Origin: Gadus chalcogrammus
Taxonomy: Eukaryota > Chordata > Actinopteri > Gadiformes > Gadidae
DNA length: 64,000 nucleotides
Direction of reading: 5' to 3'
NCBI RefSeq assembly: GCF_026213295.1
Contig: NC_079427.1
Location: 27,731,746 to 27,795,745, forward strand
The notes beneath the pieces were generated by a model that was not told where the DNA came from, did not search any database, and worked only from the letters and a program-made list of their open reading frames with translations. Within the stretch, counting starts at the first letter, position 1. Every line of letters begins with the position of its first letter. This document shows positions 22,301 through 34,464 of this stretch, piece after piece. The translations under genes were made by a program, and so were the position numbers.

Positions 22301-25300
22301 TCTCAGCCCTAGCCCTCGCTGTTGCGCGTGCACGCACCGTGGAGCAATGTCCCAATACCTCTTTAATGTAGCTTTAAGGGGTAGCGGGGAGGGCTAACAT
22401 CCCCTCAAAATTGAGATTTTCGATGGGCACCCTCAAAGCGCTTCAGTTCTGACTTGCTCCCAAAATACCTTGCGAGAAAACGGAAAATCAAGAAATATCC
22501 TAGACAAGATGGAGGACGAAAAGATAAACACAAAACACAAATGTAAGTATTTTCTCTGTAATTAACGAGTAATTATTTTATTAATTATACTCTGCAGCCC
22601 GGCCGCAGGCTTCGAAGCCCGGCAGCGGACTCTCGGAAGTCCCCGGCCGACTTTCGCGGAAGATCGCGGAAGTCCCCGGCCGACTTTCTTAGGCCGCCCG
22701 ACCCCGGTTCTCGGCCGGGATGCATGCCCGTTCACGGGCTCTGCAGCCCGGCCGTCGACCGGGCTGCAGACCGGGATGCATACGACCGGGCTGGATATCA
22801 TGTCGTATGATATCCAGATCTTCCATGTTCTAGTGACTCCAGGTTAAAAATAAACTTTACTATACTAATATATTATATTAGATTAGATTAGATTAGATTA
22901 GATTAGGTTTTATTGATCCTTTTGGGATGACTCCCTCAAGGAAATTGATTGTCCAGTAGCTTACAGAAAGAAACACAACACAATATTAAATTATATACAA
23001 TATAAGATAAACAATACACTCTAAGATAACAATAAAAAGTAAACAGTAAACAATAATTATAAGATAAGATAAACAATAAACTCTTAACTAACTAACTATA
23101 AAAAGTAAACAAAAAACGGTAAACAGTAAACAATAAACTCTTAGCTAATATAGAAAGTAATATTAGTAACATTATCAGTTATTAATTATTAATATTCTAT
23201 AAGTAATATTATATATACTAATATATATATTATATTAGTAATATTCTATAAGTATTATTATACTAATATATTATATTAGTAATATTACATGGTTAATCAA
23301 TGTATTTTTTGGCAGTACTATATTGTGTACATAGCTATTACATATTGTACGTAACATATGGCCATATCACCCAGTTCTGGCATATAATTCCTAATTCCTT
23401 CTTATTCGTTTTCTCTCAGGACATCGTTGAGTCCACTGCCACCAGCCCCCCCACCTCTCCCTCATGCTCCTCCACCCCAGGCACCTCTTCCACCACCCCA
23501 GACACCCCTTCCAAGAGGAGAGTGCCAGGGAGCAGGCGAGGCATGAGGAGAGCGAGGCAAAGTTGGCGGAATGGTGGAGAAGATGTGATTCTCCACCATT
23601 CTCTCAAAAGATGAGAGAGGGTGTGTGTGTGTGTATTTTTAGGTGTGCGTTTGTGTGTATTTTTAGATGTGTGGTTCAGTGTTTCTTATTTAAATAAAGT
23701 GTTTCTTCTAAAGTGTTCTTGTTCTTAACCGATTATTATCTAAGGGTGCATTCACACTAGGCCTTCTGGCCGTGGCCGTGGCTGTTTTAGCACCTAACCG
23801 TGCTCAAATCTGCCAGTGTGAGTGTGGCCAGTCTCGCCAGGCCGTGCCAATTACAAAATATAAATACCATTTCAGGTTAAACATCTTTACAATGGGTCTT
23901 GCTCGTTGCCCGAGACAATGGCAGCCAGTCTGTCTCTTGTAACATTACCAGGGGTCTGGTTATCTGCTAGGGGGCACAGGGAGGCCATGATGACGTCACA
24001 GGGTAGGGTTGTCCCATTTGGTAGGGGATCGGTTAGGGTAGCAATGAGGGGTAGCAATGAGCATGAGCAATGAGGGTTAGGGTTGAGATGTAGGGTTGAG
24101 ACAGTGAGCAAAGAAACGGGATTGGGCCTTACTATGTCTTGTCATTCTCCACTACATCTGCATTGGAGTAAATAGCTGGAGCTTACAGTTAGTTTAGATT
24201 ACCCGTTGTTGGATACATTGCATTTTCCGGTCATTTGTCGTCCTCATATCTGTATGTGCACACAATTATTCATGTCTGCGATCATCACAGAGTCCACAAG
24301 CAGCAGGTCGCAATTCCCGATGGGTCACAATTCATGACAGCAGACCGTCGAAATCTGCGACCACACTGTAAATGCGGGGAAAATGAGTCAAACTCCAACC
24401 AAATGTTTTCAGGTCATTTGTCGTCCTCATATTTGTATTTGGACACAATTATTCATGTCTGCGATCATCACAGAGTCCACAAGCAGCAGGTCGCAATTCC
24501 CGATGGGTCACAATTCATGACAGCAGACCGTCGAAATCTGCGCCCACACTGTAAATGCAGAAAAAATGAGACAAACCCCAACCAAATCTTTTCAGGTAAT
24601 TTGTCGTCCTCATATTCGTCCTCTGTATTTGGACACAATTATTCGTCGTAGAATTCAGCAAGATTAAAAGTGCAAATACATCAACAAAATACGACAGTAC
24701 GGTACCGGTACCGGGCCGTGACGCACAAGTTGTTCTGTGCTGTGATTGGCTGAAGAGGAATAGTTAAATCGCCGCGTTCTAAAACTGGACCTTGCGATTT
24801 GACATGTTCAATCTCTTGCGACGCCTTGCAACGGCTTGCAACGACCCGTTCACACCGCCCCTGCGACGTTCTAAAACCATCTCGTTGCAAGCCGTTGCAA
24901 GGTGAATCTTTGGTCTGAACTGGGCTTAACACGCATGTCAAGCCACTAACATTTCCCTCCTTGACCATCCTGAACTCAACTGGTTTCACTACACTCCATT
25001 AAAGCAAAATGTAATTTCAATAAGTTCTCAATAAACAACCAGTCCGGCCCTTGACTTGTACACATTTTTTAATTTTGGCCCATGGCGTATGAGGTTGACA
25101 CCCCTGGGTTAGACCAAAAAAATACTTACATTCTCCATCTTTGCCATCATGGCTCCGATTTTTTCCCCTGCAGCTCCCCCTTTAGTGTTGAAAACCCTGA
25201 ACAGGTCGCCGGTCAGGCGGTCCAGTTCCCTCAAAAATGTTGAGGTCAGTGGTACAGTTGTCAGCCGCATAAACTCCAAGTTGATCTGTAAAAGACAACA

Positions 25301-27679
25301 GAGACAGGACACAGACTTAAACAGGGGCAGCTGTTGCTCAGTTGGTAAAGGGGTCAATCATAGACCGAAGGTCAGTGGTTCAAATCCCTGCTCTGACTGT
25401 CCACATGTCAAAGTGTCCTTGAGCAAGGCTAGAGCACTGCACAGCAGCTGGCTGCCGCCATTGAATTGTTAACTGGGTGAATGAGAGAAAGCCATTGTAA
25501 AGCACTTAGGTTTGGGTTGGGCTCGACGCTAAGCTTTTTTCCAAGTAGCACTTGTGCTACCATGTTGAAAAATGTAGTAGCACACAACATTTTTTAGCAG
25601 CACAATGAAAAGTCAGCAATTTTGGTAAAGATGTCATTTTGAAACAAATAAAGTACTTTAGCCTAATCCTAACCCTGCTAATTTTTAATGTTATAACTGG
25701 CTCTTTGCCTTAACAAAAATCAGGAAAGACAAACAATGCAAATGTGTGTGAGAAAATAGAATATTTATGTCACGGAAGGACTGCATGTACTACAGTTTCT
25801 GTTGGAGTCGCACTGATGCGACTGAATGTAATTTGCTATTCGCACTGGAAATTATCAACTCGCAAATGCGAGCAAAACAGTTGCACTGTCGAGCCCTGTT
25901 TGGGTGCACAAAAGCGCTATTGAAGTGCAGACCAATTACCACATGTGTGACAATGTGTGACATTGAATACACAAGTTACTAAACTTCAGATTCACACTTG
26001 CCTCAATGACGTCAAAGAGTGCTGGCCATTTATTGAAAAACTCTGGAATCTTTGGCTCCTGGAGAACCTCCTGTCTCCTGAGGGAGAATGTACGCTGCAT
26101 CTTTTCCTTGATGAGGGCCTCATCCCTTTTCTTCTTTTTTACCTGAAATGGAATGAAACGTCATTGTCATTATACAGTAAAGATACTTGTATAACTAGAT
26201 ATGATGAGAAACTCTCAGCAATGGTACACAATACAATTGGAAACAGAAATATTAACAATATGATTAGGGAGTAAGAATATTTTCCAAACTGAGCGTAATA
26301 GATAAAGAAAAATTAACTGTGCAAAGTAACCACAAAACAGCTTAAGTGTCCAGTGCTGTGCAAAATGAACTGTTGGGCTGCTTGAGCTGAGCTGGACAGG
26401 AAGTATAGTGCAAAAAACATGACGGGTGAAAAGCTCTTATACTGGCCATGCCGTGAACATGGTGTAATCATGGATAGGTAAGATATGTATTGCACATTAT
26501 ACCTCCATCAGTAGAGCCACCCTTTCCATCTCCAAACTGTGTTTTGTTTCACCACTAGGGATGTTCGGACAGAAATTTACATCTCCCTTCCTGGGCTTCT
26601 TGATGTTGGCTGCTGGAGACTGCTGGCCACTTCGCTTGTTTTTCAGAGAGTTGATGGCAACCTCGGGGTGTCCAGCTCGGCTGAGGAGAAGAACAATGAT
26701 ATTTTTTCAGCACCTTTCACTGACGATCAAAAATTGCTTCACAATTTAAACACAATGGGCTCCATTTTAGTTTTGTCCTTAGTGCCATGTCTTTCATACA
26801 TTTATGCTGGTGCAAAGTGGCACAAGACCTTAAATGCAAGACTTCTAATCTGTCGGACTGGCATTTACTATCTTGCTCCACCCTCTGCTGGCACAAATAT
26901 AAAGCATAAGCCTTGGTACTTAGGACAGCAACAAAAAAATAACCCATTAAATAAAACACAAACCTCAGCTTGGTGCGGAAGTTCATCATTTTTATCTTCA
27001 GGTAATGCTTCCAGCCACAGTATCCAGTTCGTGTTACTTTTTCCAGTAAACATGGATGTGACTGTATCAGAGCCTTTGCCACTTCCTCTAATTGCTCATC
27101 CCTTGGGTAAGCTGTGTACTTTATTATTTCCTCAGCTAGGCCTTCAAGGATATCTGAGCGTACTTTTGGCGTAGGACACAGAACAGTTCCCTGTGCCTTG
27201 AACTCATCATTTCCTTTCTGGAGCATAATCTCAGCACAGGATGAGAAGCGGGGCACGACAAAGGGTCTAGGCCAGGGGCAGGACCGGGTCTCAGGCGATG
27301 ACAAAACGATGGTATCATTGCTGGAGTGGGAGTCTGAATCACTTGGTTCTTGTGATGAAGAGCTGGCTTTGGAAGGAGTACCTGGGATTGTGCAGCAGGC
27401 ATCCTCCGTGAGTGGAGCGGACCTGGTTGTCTCACAAAGCATGTACACCACTTTCAAAGTCCCTTTATCTTCAAGTTCTGATGTTGTCAAGAGATTCATG
27501 AACTGATTATCCATGTCTTTGTCTTTGTACTGAAGTCTGAACTTCTCAGTCACTTCAAAGAAAGTCTTGATTTTAAGAGCCAAGTCCTCCACAGTTCTTG
27601 GTATTCCGGATTCAATGGAGAGTTTTCTTGCATCCTCTTCACCTCCAAAGAGGACTCTTAAGGTTACTCGTGCTGCCAT
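19338..27679 (-). CDS. SAMD3-like fish multigene-family protein, 10 exons, intact
   Basis: Exons in transcript order: 27679-26964, 26680-26503, 26142-26002, 25285-25130, 21891-21799, 21591-21490, 21309-21217, 20725-20676, 20255-20147, 19664-19338. They sum to 1965 nt, 654 codons plus stop, with every phase matching. All introns start GT except intron 3 (GC) and end AG. The N-terminus (about 1-85, TLRVLFGGEEDARKL) looks like a PB1/ubiquitin-type fold, followed by a Ser-rich linker. Residues 160-240 contain YPRDEQLEEVAKALIQSHP, then a basic KNKRSGQQSP region. The last exon ends YALNLSYPKNLKYTFEAYQ. This architecture is, from memory, that of fish proteins labelled SAMD3-like or uncharacterised and present in many copies. 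Function unknown. It sits downstream of a transposase-like gene on the same strand and inside the 24 kb inverted-repeat unit, so it may be a transposon passenger or partner protein. Confidence 0.85.
20968..21180. repeat. GA-rich low-complexity tract
   Basis: Imperfect GAGA/GGGAGACAGA purine run on the + strand in intron 7 of the 10-exon gene. The minus-strand ORF across it is low-complexity noise. Confidence 0.85.
22579..22800. other. GC-rich palindromic island
   Basis: A sharply GC-rich stretch in AT-rich surroundings, with repeated GAAGTCCCCGGCCGACTTTC and many CCGGGCTGCAG / CTGCAGCCCGG inversions. It ends at the mirror motif GGATATCATGTCGTATGATATCC. A shorter relative occurs at 2775-2825. 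No coding signal. Confidence 0.6.
22720..24130 (-). repeat. Interspersed repeat family, copy 2 (inverted)
   Basis: Reverse complement of the family at 594-2840. It lacks the 1.2 kb hAT and has its own insertion at about 22875-23270, which begins (GATTA)n and TTTTATTGATCC and looks like the tail of another retroelement. The shared Ser/Thr/Pro ORF is on the + strand at 23300-23614. Near 23740-23840 there is extra sequence absent from copy 1. Confidence 0.6.
24231..24625. repeat. 183-bp tandem repeat
   Basis: Units start at 24231, 24414 and 24597 with T(C/A)ATTTGTCGTCCTCATAT, giving two full copies and a partial third. The copies include CACAGAGTCCACAAGCAGCA. The open frame across it is periodic and not evidence of a protein. 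Confidence 0.9.
25325..25515 (+). mobile_element. tRNA-derived SINE
   Basis: The 5' part carries a box-A-like GTTGCTCAGTTGGTAAAG and, about 40 bp on, a box-B-like GGTTCAAATCC, the RNA polymerase III internal promoter of a tRNA. A non-tRNA body follows. There is no cloverleaf acceptor stem, so this is a SINE head rather than a tRNA gene. It lies in intron 3 of the 10-exon gene. Confidence 0.7.
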
Positions 27680-27867
27680 CCTGCTTTGCTAATCTAAGGT
27701 GGATACAGAAATACAGAGTAGACAGGTATTAGTCTTGTTATTCAAATATTCAATCACTCAGGCAGAATACATGGTCAGGACACAGTCATTGCCTAGATGT
27801 GATGAGGCTAGGACAGCGAGGAGGGTAACAAAGGAAGTTAGTAAAGAGGAGACTAGGAGAGACTAGG

Positions 27868-27960
27868 AGAGTGAGAAGGTCAGTAGAGAGTGGAGACTAG
27901 GAGAGTGAGAAGGTCAGTAGAGAGTGGAGACTAGGAGAGTGAGAAGGTCAGTAGAGAGCA
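27868..27960. repeat. 34-bp tandem repeat
   Basis: GTGAGAAGGTCAGTAGAGAG recurs at 27871, 27905 and 27939 with a period of 34 bp. It lies between the 10-exon gene and the end of the transposase-like gene. Confidence 0.9.
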
Positions 27961-30757
27961 GACATGAGTACAGAGAGGTACCCACAAAGTTTATGTGGTG
28001 GACTAAAACCAAATTTGTTACTGAAGATTTTTACACGGCACTGTAAATTATCAAAATCAAACCTGTAATGACGATGTCTCTTCAGGGTCACCATACGTCT
28101 GGATCCGACTGTGTAGGCCACAAGTGGACAGTAATCCGTCAGCTCCTCAAGCTGAACAAGGGCAACCTCTCTTCCTGGTGACAATGTAAACTGGAACGCC
28201 CCAAAATGGTGCTGATACCAAGCAAAGTATAAACGAACTATGAAGCTCAACTCATCTCTCACTATACATATTTGTATGATCTCTGCAAATTCAGGCATTC
28301 CAGCCGTTGACCCACATGCCAAAAACATCCCATTTCTGTAGTTGATCCCTTTAGTGGTGACATTCTTTGTGAGATTCACTTGACTGATGTCTGGATACTT
28401 CAGTCTGAGAGCCAATACAACCTCCTCATTCAAAACATCAACTGGGACTATGGAGACATTTGTAACTTCCACATTTGATGCACTGAGACTGGATGAATGC
28501 AAGTGATAACTGATCAATTGCTGGTGTTTGCTTGCCAGAGTAAGTGCAATATTCCTGAAATTATTTGTGTGTCGAGCTACTTGTTTAAAAAAACTGTGTT
28601 TGGCCTCAAACCTTATAGTCCATACACCCACAAGAGGCCCAAAGCACCTGATCAAGTGTGAGTAATGCTCGATATAATGGTGTTTAGGTTTCAGCGTCAC
28701 ACCTGGGATAAGCTCAAGCAACCTGTGTCTGTGCTCAGACACTTTGACATCAAGGTACGCAATGGTCTCGTGCGTGTGAACAGGTGCCACAACCAACTCT
28801 ACGATTTCCTTCAGGTCTAGTATCACTTGCCAAGCCAGCTCACCCTCTGGTATAAGGTCCCCTATGAGAAATGGAAGGAAACGTATTAGGCACCAATTTT
28901 CATGGGAGTTGCCACCTATCGTTTTCCTACTGGAATAGGCAAGTGGTATGATGTGAGGCCGATTTTTTTTGTCACTCCACTTATAAGGAAATTTGAGTAT
29001 ACGCGTGTTAAGAGAATCCAAACTGAAGAACTTCTTCGAGATCAGAATGCTCAAACACAGTGCTAGTTCAAATGGGACAATGCCCTCAAACAAATCGTGT
29101 ACTATATCTGGGGGGTAGCCTGTGCTGACGTGAAAATGTTGAAGATGTTTAGTTAAAGGGCAAGCTCTCTTCACTCCAAAGCAATTCGTTTGAGTATCCT
29201 GTGCAATCTTCAGATGTGCTTCATGTATTTCTTTGGTTCGTAGACAAAAAGCACCTGAATGAACATCCTTTGACTGTATTTCTACTTTCTGAGCAGTACA
29301 AAATCGGCAAATATATTGCCCAGAAAAGCTCTCTATGAAACCAGCCAAACCGTGGGCGCCCAAATTATCAGCAATTACACTATGCACTGTTCCTTTGACA
29401 AAAGCTCCAATTTTTGGAATGAACACACCATGCTCTTCTAGTGTAACAAGATCATGTAAAAGTGGCTCCAAAATGTTTCCATATCCATATGCCTTTACAT
29501 CGTCACTCTTACACAAAACTGCCAAATAAATTGAGGTGAGTGCTGAGTGAGAGCCTGGTGCCAAGTTATTCAGAATCCAATATACACTACACAACTTGTG
29601 CTTCTTCCGCGACGTGCCCAAAGGATTACACAATTCAAAGTCATCAATGTATAAGGTTAAACTAACCCTTTAAATCATCACTTGAGAGGAACAGGTTTTC
29701 CTTGAAGTACACACCATCTCTTATGGAGCGATACTGCTGGTTTTCAGGCTGGTCAGTGTTACTGCTCTGTGTTCTGTGGGTATCAATAACTCTATTCAAC
29801 ACTTCAGTAGAATCAAATATCTATCTGCTGCAACGATCGCAGTAATGGGATATATTGAAAGGACCTGCAATTTTTTTGATCTAGAACAAACTCTACAGGC
29901 TCAACAACATTAAACATTTTTTTTAAGTATTCTTTTCTCTTATACGCTGTAGAAAGTGCACCACCTTTCCCCAGTGCATTAACCAAAGGATTAGATTTAC
30001 ATAGTAAATCAGCTAATTCATTAACAACAACACCATCAACCTCAATGTCTTTGTTTTTTAAAAAAATCTGAGAGCCTGCTACTAGTTATCGGCACAGACA
30101 CTGTACTCAGCAGGTAGTGTAGCTCTTCAACCAAGTCATCTACTGCTATAGATGGAACATGAAAAATGTTCTCTAATTTCAATAGAACAGAGGCAAGTTT
30201 TTTTTCTACTACTTCAGGAAGGTCCTCTGGATAATCAATATCACTATCTGCATCTGACTGACTATCATCTATGTTTGCAGAAGATGTGGGCCTATCATCA
30301 GGACTAGCAGACTGAACAGTGACCTTAACTACACCTGCCTTAAAATCTGATAGACTGTGGGGATTATGTTTACGATTTTTATGTGACTTAAAAGTACCAT
30401 ATACATGTGTCTGAAATGCACATCCCTCAAACATACAAGTTACATTTTCATACTGTCTAAGATGTTGATAAGTATGACTAAAGTAATCTTTCTCAGTTGA
30501 AAGTTCTTCACACCCACACGTCTGACATTTGAATGTAGTTGACTGAGCAACTGCTGTTTCTAGCTTTCTGTGTTCTCGATATACGTGAGTCAAAAGTTTC
30601 TTCCAGGTTGTGAATGTGCAAGAACACTCTACATAAATACAGGGATATTTGCATGTGCGGGCATGGTGGAAATGTCTTAGTCTGAAGTGTTTTATTAACT
30701 CATACCTTGAAGATAATATACTGTCACACAATCTGCATGGCCACATAACACAGCACC
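27948..30757 (-). pseudogene. C2H2 zinc-finger plus transposase-like gene, frameshifted
   Basis: The N-terminal exon (30757-30042, acceptor CACAG at its start) encodes several C2H2-like Cys/His pairs, such as CRLCDSILSSRYELIKHFRL, then an acidic Ser/Asp stretch. Downstream comes an open 561-codon frame (29633-27948) with NPLGTSRKKHK, GDLIPEGELAWQ, LKPKHHYIEHY and FEAKHSFFKQVARHTNNF. This pattern recalls Tnp2-like transposase relatives in fish (assignment weak). The two parts are joined by coding-like sequence that changes frame at least three times: at a run of A/T near 30060, near 29825, and near 29670. The gene is therefore probably dead, although its C-terminal two thirds stay open. It is upstream of and co-oriented with the intact 10-exon gene. 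Confidence 0.7.
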
Positions 30758-30779
30758 TGTGAATGAATACAAAGAACAA

Positions 30780-31990
30780 TAAGTCAGTTACAGCATGTTA
30801 TTAACAACCAAAAAACAAGTTCCACATGGCTACAAAAACATCAGTTTTCAAAGTGCATGTATAATCTACAGCACTACTGAAAAACCCACACACCCAACCT
30901 TCTACAAGATCAGAAATTTTAGGCCATTTGTATTTTCTGTTATCAATGAATTTATCCTTTTGACTCAAAATTTTTTAGCTTCGATATCTTAAACAATTTT
31001 GTGTGAAGGGGGGGAGCGAGGGAGGCGGCAGCGGAGGGGGTTTAGAGGGTCTAGACCAGACCGGATTGCTTCTGGTGTGAACGACATAATCGGTTAATAT
31101 GTGCCCCGAAAGGAAAATGGCGGCGCTTCGCGGCTATTCGCTTTCACGTCCGGTGTGTCCCTGCCATTTGAGATACCCGAAAAGTTTTGAATGAAATATA
31201 TTTCAATTCGCCAATCATTGATCATTTTTCCTACTCCACATCGTGGATGAATAATACATCCATGCTCCGCATACAGCACGAAGTTTAGTGAATTGCTAGC
31301 TAACGTTAGCTAGCGAGTGCCAGCACATGAGGTAAATTAGTAGGCCTCAAGATAAAACTGCTTACCGTCATCACGAATTCTGCAGATTTGATCATCAGTG
31401 AATTGATATTAATGTAATACGATAAAAACTGCACGAATAATACACAGATTGATGTAAGAATACAAAGGATCACTCGGATTACTCACCATTACACCTGAGC
31501 TGGGAAGATGGCGTCCAGTGGAAAACGAGGATGTAATTTCCTGTTCCGGTTCACTTACCGGTAGCCTTAATTGTATGCGCACCAATCCCATACATTTTAA
31601 GTAAAAGAATCGTGTTTGTTTCACAGCTTTCATTATTTAAACCATGTTAATATGTATTAAGTAATTACATTTAATATATTTTAGAATTGACAGAAGTACA
31701 CAGATTATAATTAATTTCAATACATACATTTAAAAAATATTTAATTTAAATAAAATCGAATAGATGTATATGCATAAATATAAACTCTACCATGATTCAT
31801 TTCTGTGAGTGATAGATTTGCTTCCCGATGGAGATTTTTGACAAATTACATGTTATTTAGCATCTACACGTTAAGCTGAGTCCAATGAGATCAAGCTCGC
31901 CCTCTTGCCACACCGAGATCATGTCCTAGACCATAGGTGTACCATGTAAAATAATTTCTGATTTAAGTTGAGGTGGCTCATTTCCACCAA
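30780..31990. other. Upstream region of the zinc-finger gene
   Basis: No coding sequence recognised. There is a G-rich patch at 31008-31040, a CpG-containing segment with GCTAGCTAACGTTAGCTAGC at 31296-31315 (a near-perfect palindrome), and a GC-richer stretch near 31500-31560. One of these could be the promoter or first exon of the minus-strand gene; this is a guess. Confidence 0.35.
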
Positions 31991-31999
31991 TCAACCTGG

Positions 32000-33180
32000 A
32001 AAATGTTATAGAACATTGGTTCTCAAAGTGCGGCCCGCGGGCCAATGGCGGCCCGCGGAATCATTCCTGGCGGACCGCAATGACATAGCGGTCCGTAATT
32101 ATGTACGTTATATAAAATAATAATAAGAAAATATTTTTTTAAAATTATTATATCAATATTAATTTTAACAAAAATAAATGATTATAAAGAGAAAAGTCGA
32201 CTCTAGCTTTCAATTCAATCCTTTTACATTTGTTAGTTTTAATCCGACTGTACATTACTCTGAAAGGCTGAACCTCAGTTTCGTGATTTAGACCTCACTT
32301 GACCTCACTCCCAGAGGTCCACGGTGCAATGTTTTTTTTTACCACTGGGATGCTGGCGGCGTTTCCCGCCAATTTATTTTTCCTTTGGCGGCCCTCAGTC
32401 AAATTTTGGGTTCCTAAATTGGCCCTCAGTAAATAAGGCCATACACTACTGCATAGAGCCTTTTTAAAAGAAAATTTTTTCACTATTAAGCTGTATCGCC
32501 GCGCCTTCATGGTGGCAAAGCGGTCAATAACTTGGCTTTGACTCACTTTGCATAGTTTCTTCTTTTCAATGGACAAAAGAGAAAGTTGGTGAAGCCTTCC
32601 TTGCCCCATGGTTGACCTAAGCCAGGTGTGGAGCCTTCTCGACACACTGGAAGATCGCTCACAACTACAACTGTTTACAGGAATTGTGAGTGCAATCTGA
32701 ATTATCTGTGTCAGTGTTGGGAACATTGTTGGATCCAGTATGTTAAAAACACCCTGTATATCCATAATTTCCTTTTTTGTGTCAAGGAAGTTTTTGTCCA
32801 CTAAAACCTCCTCAAGTTTTGACAATTTTTTGTGTGTGCTATAAAACTACAGGCTACAGACGCTCAGTATTGAAAAACTGGTGCTAATTATGTGGGCAAC
32901 ATTCTCGAACAGCAATCAAGTTGTCATTGTTTGTGTCAAACAAGTTGTTTGTCTCTTTTGACAAAATTTGTTGTAACGTTAAAACAGGAGATGACTTACT
33001 CTGTGCTGTTTCCAGCTCCCGTGGTTTCCAACGAAACATTCAGAAGAGTCACGTGGACGAATCCGGAATTTTTCATTGGTTGTTGCGTTAAATCTTACCC
33101 AGATACAGCAGGGCTATTTTCTGATTGGCTTTTATGTAGCCCCTTTCGTTTTTTGATTGGCAGGCTCGACTGAAGACTCC
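32000..33180 (-). pseudogene. hAT transposase C-terminal remnant
   Basis: An ORF at 32825-32295 (minus) contains IPVNSCSCERSSSVSRRLHT and a following LRSTMGQGRLHQLSLLSIE, the hATC dimerisation domain of ZMYM1-like hAT transposases. The catalytic and zinc-finger parts are missing or decayed. At 32020-32100, GTTCTCAAAGTGCGGCCCGC matches a hAT terminus. Inside the 24 kb element. Confidence 0.7.
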
Positions 33181-34464
33181 CGAGGCAGCAGGAGATGCAC
33201 TTGATGAATTTTATCAATGGAATTTTACTGGGGCACTGGAGACTTTTACTGGGGCACGTGCCCCAGTAAAAAGGGGCTGATGACGCCTCTGGGAAGAACT
33301 TCAGGCCAAAATCTTGCAAGCGAGCCGCTGGGTGAGGTGCAACGAAATGGAGCACTTGCTGAGACATTTCCTGTATGGCTGAAGTGTATATGCGTCCTTT
33401 GAGACCCCCTTTGATATATAAGAGACCCCAAGGTACAGCTTACTTAAATGTTGTTGACTCAGTCACCTATTGCATCACTTCCTTTAGGGCTTCGGCCTCC
33501 TAATTGATCATTGTAGTATAATTGAATGCCCTCTTTCATATATATGATACCTCCACCACTGGGACGTGGTAACAATTCTCCAAATCCATATGGGGAGGGG
33601 GGGGGGGGGGTGATGCTTGTGGACAGTAGGGTTGTACACTAGGCATAAATAGGAAGCAAACTCAGGAGAAGGAAAGACCTCTCATAAATAATTATTTAAT
33701 AAATTGTTTCAAATAACCCTGCCTTGTTAAATCAATGAGCTTGGTGTTTTGCTTTCAAAAATAGGTTATAGAAGTAGTCTAAACTGCAGAAAATAAAAAC
33801 ATCCAAGCTGCCTTTTAAGGATACCTTGGAATATCTGTCTATTTTTAAACCACCGGACCCTAGTTTACGACAAAAACAACACAATTGACCGCACGTCCTT
33901 TGACGCGTGGTTTGGAGAGCCATGTAAGGATTAGAGGGGGCGGTCGATAGCAACCACCATAGCAACCATGACGGTCAAGTGACTGGATGCAGCCCCGTTG
34001 AAAAAAATAGAATACCACCCTACACACTCAGGAAATTAATGATATTTAAATTATTATGACCATGAAGTCTTTATTTGCATGGGTTTACATTTGGTTCTGT
34101 GTAGCATGGAAAAATCGGAGAAACACTCCCATTCAGAATGCATTGGTTTACATTACGTTCTTTGGAGCACGGTTATTTTTATTCATGCATTTATTTTCAG
34201 TTTTTGAGGAGGTGCTTCAAAGATGCTAATTTTCTGCAAAAATCCAATGGAAAAACCCGTTGGCTTTTTGTCAAGGGAACCCAGGGCGACGCTCACTTCC
34301 GGGTTGGCCAACATACGTCATCCCTCCACCACGCTATACTGTAAAAACACATGTTCAAGTTGAATGATAATGCAAGAATTTATTCTTTATTCTGCCATAG
34401 TATTTATTAAAGGGGAGAGGGGGGGGGGCATACAAGTCTTTTGGCCATAGTGGATCCAGATCTG

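Larger units (their letters stand above)
21944..24926. mobile_element. PIF/Harbinger-type element, 3.0 kb, composite
   Basis: Begins AGCCCAGTTCAGACCAAAGA and ends with its inverse, flanked by TAA at 21941-21943 and 24927-24929, a Harbinger-like 3-bp duplication. The subterminal region repeats CTTGCAACG/GCCTTGCAA many times. It sits in intron 4 of the 10-exon gene without touching an exon. It contains copy 2 of another repeat family (22720-24130) and a 183-bp tandem repeat. No transposase seen. Confidence 0.82.

Noticed and set aside
24231..24651. 138-codon ORF as a gene
   Set aside because: The ORF is open only because it spans a 183-bp (3 x 61) tandem repeat; the protein is an exact repeat with no features.
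25325..25400. tRNA gene
   Set aside because: Box A and box B are present, but no acceptor stem or cloverleaf can be drawn and a SINE body follows.
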